This document shows positions 7,836 to 8,033 of a stretch of 8,033 nt of DNA, one piece after another. The notes below the pieces were generated by a model that saw nothing but the letters and a program-made list of their open reading frames with translations, was not told where the DNA came from and ran no database searches. The stretch comes from DATLHO01 sp035539855. Its GTDB lineage: Bacteria > Bacteroidota > Ignavibacteria > OLB7. The position numbers and the translations under genes were made by a program. The stretch spans positions 1 to 8,033 of the forward strand of contig DATLHO010000305.1 in assembly GCA_035539855.1 (NCBI GenBank). The letters run 5' to 3'. Every line of letters starts with the position of its first letter. Positions within the stretch are counted from its first letter, which is position 1.

Positions 7836-8033
7836 CGAGGCGCGGTGGTGGGCTGGGATTCGAAGTACCACCCGACACGAACGGCGTCACCACGTCATCG
7901 TATGTACGAGTGGGTGCGCTGTGAGCCTGATTGAACTCGTATCATCAGAGAGTCGACGTGGAAACGACGGAGAAACACCGCGACCCGTCAATGGTCTTTT
8001 GAGGCCGTCGAGGATGAATTGGTGACCGTCGTT
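7836..8033. other. Unassigned sequence to the right edge
   Basis: No supported gene lies here. Base composition is visibly less GC-rich than in the coding parts. Two inverted repeats are present: GGTGGT/ACCACC (7844-7849 with 7867-7872) and TACGAGT/ACTCGTA (7905-7911 with 7935-7941). One plus-strand frame stays open from 7934 to the edge, but has no ATG or GTG near its start. A minus-strand frame is open inward from the edge for about 49 codons without recognisable content. Neither is called. Confidence 0.4.

Noticed and set aside
7850..7875. tRNA T-arm-like sequence around GATTCGAAG
   Set aside because: The stem is mismatched and no acceptor stem, anticodon arm or CCA-compatible end can be built around it.

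Overview
This window is a high-GC bacterial chromosome segment with seven protein genes, all recognisable at family level, and no rRNA, tRNA, CRISPR array or transposase. Several features point loosely to the FCB group (Bacteroidota and relatives): a secreted Asp-box protein with a C-terminal domain resembling type IX secretion (T9SS) sorting domains, a rhomboid protease with a short charged tail of the kind common in Bacteroidota, start codons that mostly lack a Shine-Dalgarno sequence, and one exact TAnnTTTG promoter element ahead of gap. Against a mainstream Bacteroidetes or Chlorobi host, ispG is the short two-domain form. The phylum is therefore left open.

Layout from left to right. Positions 1-48 hold a degenerate octamer repeat. 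Two leftward genes follow, read as one unit: an MBL-fold hydrolase (447-1322) and then a Rieske ferredoxin (50-442), 4 nt apart. A 331-bp divergent intergenic region (1323-1653) carries three arrays of a GATGTYA heptamer. Two arrays point one way and one points the other, which creates a 19-bp perfect inverted repeat. Rightward from there come gap (1654-2667), a strong hairpin, pgk (2789-3979), a rhomboid protease (4166-5077), a clear intrinsic terminator, the secreted Asp-box protein (5160-6395), a second terminator followed by a hairpin-rich leader, and ispG (6668-7801). A fourth heptamer array begins on the last base of the ispG stop codon. The final 198 bp contain no gene that can be defended.

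Functionally, gap and pgk catalyse consecutive steps of lower glycolysis. IspG performs the penultimate step of the MEP isoprenoid pathway. The rhomboid and the Asp-box protein act in the membrane and outside the cytoplasm. The MBL/Rieske pair has no assigned substrate. The coding content is ordinary. The most unusual signal is the family of directional heptamer arrays, which share a conserved 3' boundary and sit directly against gene ends and a gene start.
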